Below are positions 48,594-51,373 of a stretch of 51,373 nt of DNA, piece after piece (positions within the stretch are counted from its first letter, which is position 1; every line of letters begins with the position of its first letter). Made by a program: the position numbers and the translations under genes. The notes beneath the pieces are model-generated. The model was not told the origin of the DNA. It was given only the letters and a program-made list of their open reading frames with translations, and did no database searches. The stretch is taken from contig DFEE01000004.1 in NCBI GenBank assembly GCA_002368645.1, positions 47,539 through 98,911 on the forward strand, in the 5' to 3' direction. Origin of the DNA: Bacteroidales bacterium UBA3810 (GTDB lineage Bacteria > Bacteroidota > Bacteroidia > Bacteroidales > Paludibacteraceae).

Positions 48594-49295
48594 CTATTTG
48601 TTTTTGTTTACAAAGTTCTCCAATATTTCATCGCCATTTGTAACAATGCGGAATTCTACGCGGCGGGATAAATCCTTATCAATGTTCTTTCCCGAAATAA
48701 AGGTATATTCGCCATCGCTATCTAATGACTTTCCATAAGATAATCCATTAGCAGTAAACCAATATTCAAGCATCTTTTGTTGTTCTTGCGTATAGTTTTG
48801 TATTGCAGGCATTTCTCGCAAATATTTCAATACAGCAAGTGAACGTTGCTGCGAAAGTCTTGCATTGTCTATAAAAGGGTCATTGTTGCTATTAGCAAAT
48901 GGTGCATCATCTGTGTGCCCTTCAATACGTATTTCCTTAATGCGATAACGTAAAGTGTCTTGGATAAGAATCTCGATATATTTTGGAAGAAACTCATTAA
49001 GAATATCTTTAAATTTTGGAGTTAAATCCGCTTTCCCGCTTGCAAAAAGGACTTCTGGATTATTAAACTTCATGGAAAGATCTTTACCGATAACCAACTG
49101 CCAATCAGCAGGTCTATCCTTAAACTCCTTCTGCAACTTGTCATGTAATTTAGAGCGAGTTTCTACATAGTCAGTAAGGACAGTTTGTTTTTCTTGAACC
49201 TGTATCATATAAGCAATCGCAATGAACAAGAAAATAATCATCAGACCAGTCATCAGGTCCGAAACTGACATCCAAACATTGTGTTTACTTGCCAT
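48594..49295 (-). CDS. zorB: ZorB-like MotB/OmpA protein
   Basis: The 233 aa protein has one N-terminal membrane helix in WMSVSDLMTGLMIIFLFIAI, with Asp13 at the position of the proton-binding Asp of MotB/ZorB. A periplasmic OmpA-like peptidoglycan-binding domain follows: LFASGKADLTPKFKDIL, EIRIEGHTDDAPF, NARLSQQRSLAVLKYL and DKDLSRRVEFRIV. This is the rotor/stator partner of ZorA and anchors the motor to the cell wall. It lies between zorA (5 nt) and the HNH gene. A plain MotB is unlikely, because no flagellar genes are present and the adjacent genes fit Zorya. Confidence 0.85.
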   Translation of the reverse strand: MASKHNVWMSVSDLMTGLMIIFLFIAIAYMIQVQEKQTVLTDYVETRSKLHDKLQKEFKDRPADWQLVIGKDLSMKFNNPEVLFASGKADLTPKFKDILNEFLPKYIEILIQDTLRYRIKEIRIEGHTDDAPFANSNNDPFIDNARLSQQRSLAVLKYLREMPAIQNYTQEQQKMLEYWFTANGLSYGKSLDSDGEYTFISGKNIDKDLSRRVEFRIVTNGDEILENFVNKNK

Positions 49296-49300
49296 AGGAG

Positions 49301-50899
49301 TTATACGTTATCAATCATTTTTTGAATACATTGGTCAAGGTTCGCAAGCGTAGTATTCAAGCGTGTATAGAAATGACCATCTAGATTTTGGATTTGCTGC
49401 ATAAGGCTTTGTGACCCACGCTGAATTATAGCAAGGCTGTCGTTCATACCGCTGCGAGTGTCTTTCCAAAATTCTTTGGAATAGTCATTAATTTTTGCAA
49501 TTTCTTCTAACTGCTTCATCAATGCTTGCACAGCATCGACAAAGTTACGTTGCTTTTTCACCCAATCATTAAGTGATGTCTGCGCATCCTTAAATTCCGT
49601 CATGCTTGTCTTAGTTAATTCTGCTGCTGCATTGAGGTTCGAGGTCATCTCAATAAAACGCTTATCCTCAACCATAACAGCATTAAGCGCGGCTACAATC
49701 TTGCGGAGTTGGCTACCATCAGAAACAAGAGACTTGGTGTCCTCGCCAACATTAAGCAAAGTTGTAGAAGTAGCCTCAAAATCTTTCTCCATAGACTTGT
49801 ATTGCTCAGTTAGCGATTGTATCATTTCTTTGTTTTCAATCTGCCATGTATTAAGTTGTTCAACGGACTTGTTGAGTTGTTCAAAGTTCTCTTGCACTAG
49901 TTTGTTGATAAGTTCGCTCATCTGACTGTTAAATTCTTCCGTCACTTTCTTCATAACTTCCACTAGTGCTTCAGTATTACTTTTTTTGAGGAGTTCCGTA
50001 AACTCATCAAATTTTGCTTCAAGTAGCTGATTTGTCTTCTCCATATTCTCTTCTATTTCGACAACTTCACCATGTAACTTATCACTAAAGCCTTTGACCT
50101 CACCGGAAATTTCATTTTGAACAGATGCTAGTCTTTCTACGGTACTTGTTATTTCTCCGACATTGCGATTGGTTTCTGTAGTAGATTCGGTTATAGTAGA
50201 AACATTATCTTTTGCAGTCTTCAATAGGTCATTTGTATTTTTCCCTTCTGCAACGAGTTCCTGAATATCAGTTGCTTCTGCTGTTTGCAGTGTGAGCATT
50301 CGCGAAACAGCTCCATTGATATTCTGCGTGTCTGCATTAATAGCAGATTGCAAAGATAGTAATTGGGTGGTATTATTCTGCAATAGTGCTTGTGTTTGAA
50401 CCATCTGTACCAAGGTCTGATTAACCGTATTATAAAATGCAGATTGTACTGTAGTTTGCTGCTGCGTGTTCTGTACTATCGTTTGACACATCTGATTGAC
50501 CGCTTGTGTGATTTGCCCTGCAGCTATGTTAATGTCGGATGCGCCTTTTTCCAGTTTATCAAATAACGCATTGACTAAAGTTGATAATATCATAGAGCAA
50601 ACCATACCTGCTAATGAGGTAAAAAATGCGGTACGCATTCCATCCAACAAATCTGGTATAGCTTCAGAAATGTGTTCCGTGTCAAAATTTTGAAGTCCTA
50701 TAGTAATACCCCAAAATGTTCCTAATACACCAAATGTTGAAATTAGAGACGGTAATAATTCAATAAATCGGTGTTGCTCAGTAAGTTTGCCCTTCCTTTT
50801 TACGTATATTATGTACATTAAAGAAATTAAAAATAGCATACATATTGCTATTAGCCAATATCCTGTTCTGTCATCAATTTTAAAGAAAAAATCTTTCAT
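49301..50899 (-). CDS. zorA: ZorA-like MotA/ExbB-type ion channel with long coiled-coil tail
   Basis: The 532 aa protein has three predicted membrane helices: about 14-33, 50-70 (LPSLISTFGVLGTFWGITIG) and 93-113 (GMRTAFFTSLAGMVCSMILS). The last two form the MotA/TolQ/ExbB channel signature with GTFWGI and TAFFTSLAGM. From about residue 120 to the end the chain is polar and helical, rich in Gln, Asn and heptads. This fits the long cytoplasmic tail that in ZorA is needed for defence signalling. It is shorter than well-studied ZorA proteins (about 700 aa). It is the first gene of the operon behind leader copy D. Confidence 0.85.
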   Translation of the reverse strand: MKDFFFKIDDRTGYWLIAICMLFLISLMYIIYVKRKGKLTEQHRFIELLPSLISTFGVLGTFWGITIGLQNFDTEHISEAIPDLLDGMRTAFFTSLAGMVCSMILSTLVNALFDKLEKGASDINIAAGQITQAVNQMCQTIVQNTQQQTTVQSAFYNTVNQTLVQMVQTQALLQNNTTQLLSLQSAINADTQNINGAVSRMLTLQTAEATDIQELVAEGKNTNDLLKTAKDNVSTITESTTETNRNVGEITSTVERLASVQNEISGEVKGFSDKLHGEVVEIEENMEKTNQLLEAKFDEFTELLKKSNTEALVEVMKKVTEEFNSQMSELINKLVQENFEQLNKSVEQLNTWQIENKEMIQSLTEQYKSMEKDFEATSTTLLNVGEDTKSLVSDGSQLRKIVAALNAVMVEDKRFIEMTSNLNAAAELTKTSMTEFKDAQTSLNDWVKKQRNFVDAVQALMKQLEEIAKINDYSKEFWKDTRSGMNDSLAIIQRGSQSLMQQIQNLDGHFYTRLNTTLANLDQCIQKMIDNV

Positions 50900-51055
50900 A
50901 TTAACTTTAATTTTGTTTTGAAAATTATATAACTCATTCGATAGATTGACTCATCTTTATATTTACATAATCTGAAGAGCAACCATAGTATGAATTAGGC
51001 CTAATCTTTATCGTATTTTCGGCATTCCTCCGTTTTTAATAATTATGTATATATA

Positions 51056-51290
51056 CGAAAAACGTGAGGCTTGTTAGCTTCAATCTGGGATTTCGAGGAT
51101 TTCTGGACAACCTTCCATTACCAAATATCTACCGAACAAGGCTCACGCTTACGCATGAGCACTCAAAAGCCTTGTTCTTGGTAATGAAATTTCAAAAGTG
51201 TCCAGTTTTCGAAATCCCAAGCTCTTAGCTGAATGCTTTTATTTATGTATGTTGTTTGTCTATTGTTTTATGCCATAGGCGGATTTTTGT
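51056..51290 (-). ncRNA. structured leader element, copy D, upstream of the Zorya operon
   Basis: P1 pairs TGGGATTTCG (51219-51210) with CGAAATCCCA (51095-51086). P2 pairs CTGGACA (51205-51199) with TGTCCAG (51109-51103). P3 pairs CATTACCAA (51186-51178) with TTGGTAATG (51124-51116). P4 is GAACAAG/CTTGTTC plus GCTCATGC-GTAA-GCGTGAGC with a GNRA loop. CGCCTATGGCATAAAA and ACATACAT precede it, as in copies B and C. The promoter is not visible before the window edge. zorA starts about 160 nt downstream. Helix sequences differ from copy B with pairing kept. This is a candidate cis-regulatory RNA or independent small RNA. Confidence 0.78.
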
Positions 51291-51373
51291 TTGTTTCTGT
51301 GTTTGTTTTAATCGGTCAAATGTGGTCGATACTTTCTTCGGTTTAGCGTCTCGGAGAGGGACGTGTATTTATT

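Noticed and set aside
48594..50899. Flagellar MotAB or gliding GldLM motor
   Set aside because: No flagellar or gliding genes are adjacent. The channel protein has a long helical tail and an HNH gene follows, which fits Zorya better.
51056..51290. Integron attC site (long imperfect palindrome before or after genes)
   Set aside because: The nested helices do not end in GTTRRRY/RYYYAAC core sites, no integrase is seen, and three copies are tied to a promoter.

Overview
The window is a piece of a Bacteroidetes chromosome, most likely order Bacteroidales. The evidence is the promoter style (TTTG, then exactly 20 nt, then TAnnTTTG, seen in front of many genes), general lack of Shine-Dalgarno sequences, Rho with a long charged N-terminal insert, a PorT-like type IX secretion protein, an L28-L33-DUF4295 cluster, a large pyruvate:ferredoxin oxidoreductase (anaerobic metabolism), and MurA with Asp at the usual catalytic Cys. 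Genus cannot be decided from the sequence. No rRNA, tRNA, CRISPR array or insertion sequence was recognised.

Positions 1-24,800 are mostly housekeeping. A lone efflux-type adaptor lipoprotein is followed by murA, a DsbD-like reductase, an RlmB-like methyltransferase and an RluA-like pseudouridine synthase on the plus strand. On the minus strand lie rho, aroQ, a TonB-dependent-receptor-like protein, a PorT-like barrel and a beta-helix lipoprotein. Next come rpmB-rpmG-DUF4295, a DagK-like kinase, a sugar nucleotidyltransferase with a stand-alone RapZ C-terminal domain, comF, mnmE-yicC-gmk, an AAA ATPase, nifJ, and a four-helix-bundle/zinc-ribbon gene flanked by related AT-rich repeats.

Positions 24,900-37,900 hold two unknown genes and two divergent RND efflux operons around a TetR regulator: TetR-TolC-adaptor-pump-PG0541-like on the minus strand and adaptor-pump on the plus strand. 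After low-complexity tandem repeats, 38,500-46,800 is an accessory region: a Gtr-like glycan modification operon (GtrA, GT2 and two tandem GT-C-like membrane paralogues) and two tandem paralogous lipoproteins. rpsU follows, with a strong Shine-Dalgarno sequence. The right end carries a three-gene set (MotA-like ZorA, MotB/OmpA-like ZorB, HNH nuclease) that matches a type II Zorya anti-phage system.

The most unusual signal is a family of four long leader elements at 26.5, 38.6, 43.5 and 51.2 kb. They sit in front of four unrelated accessory operons: a secreted protein, the Gtr-like operon, the lipoprotein pair and the Zorya operon. Each folds on paper into the same nested hairpin (P1-P4). Helix sequences differ between copies but pairing is kept, with a small 5' hairpin and a 3' A-rich/U-tract hairpin. 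Three copies share a 5' segment containing an AUG-NNN-UAA minimal frame, and three share the same core promoter. This looks like a structured cis-regulatory RNA family common to accessory operons. Whether it matches an existing Rfam family could not be tested here.
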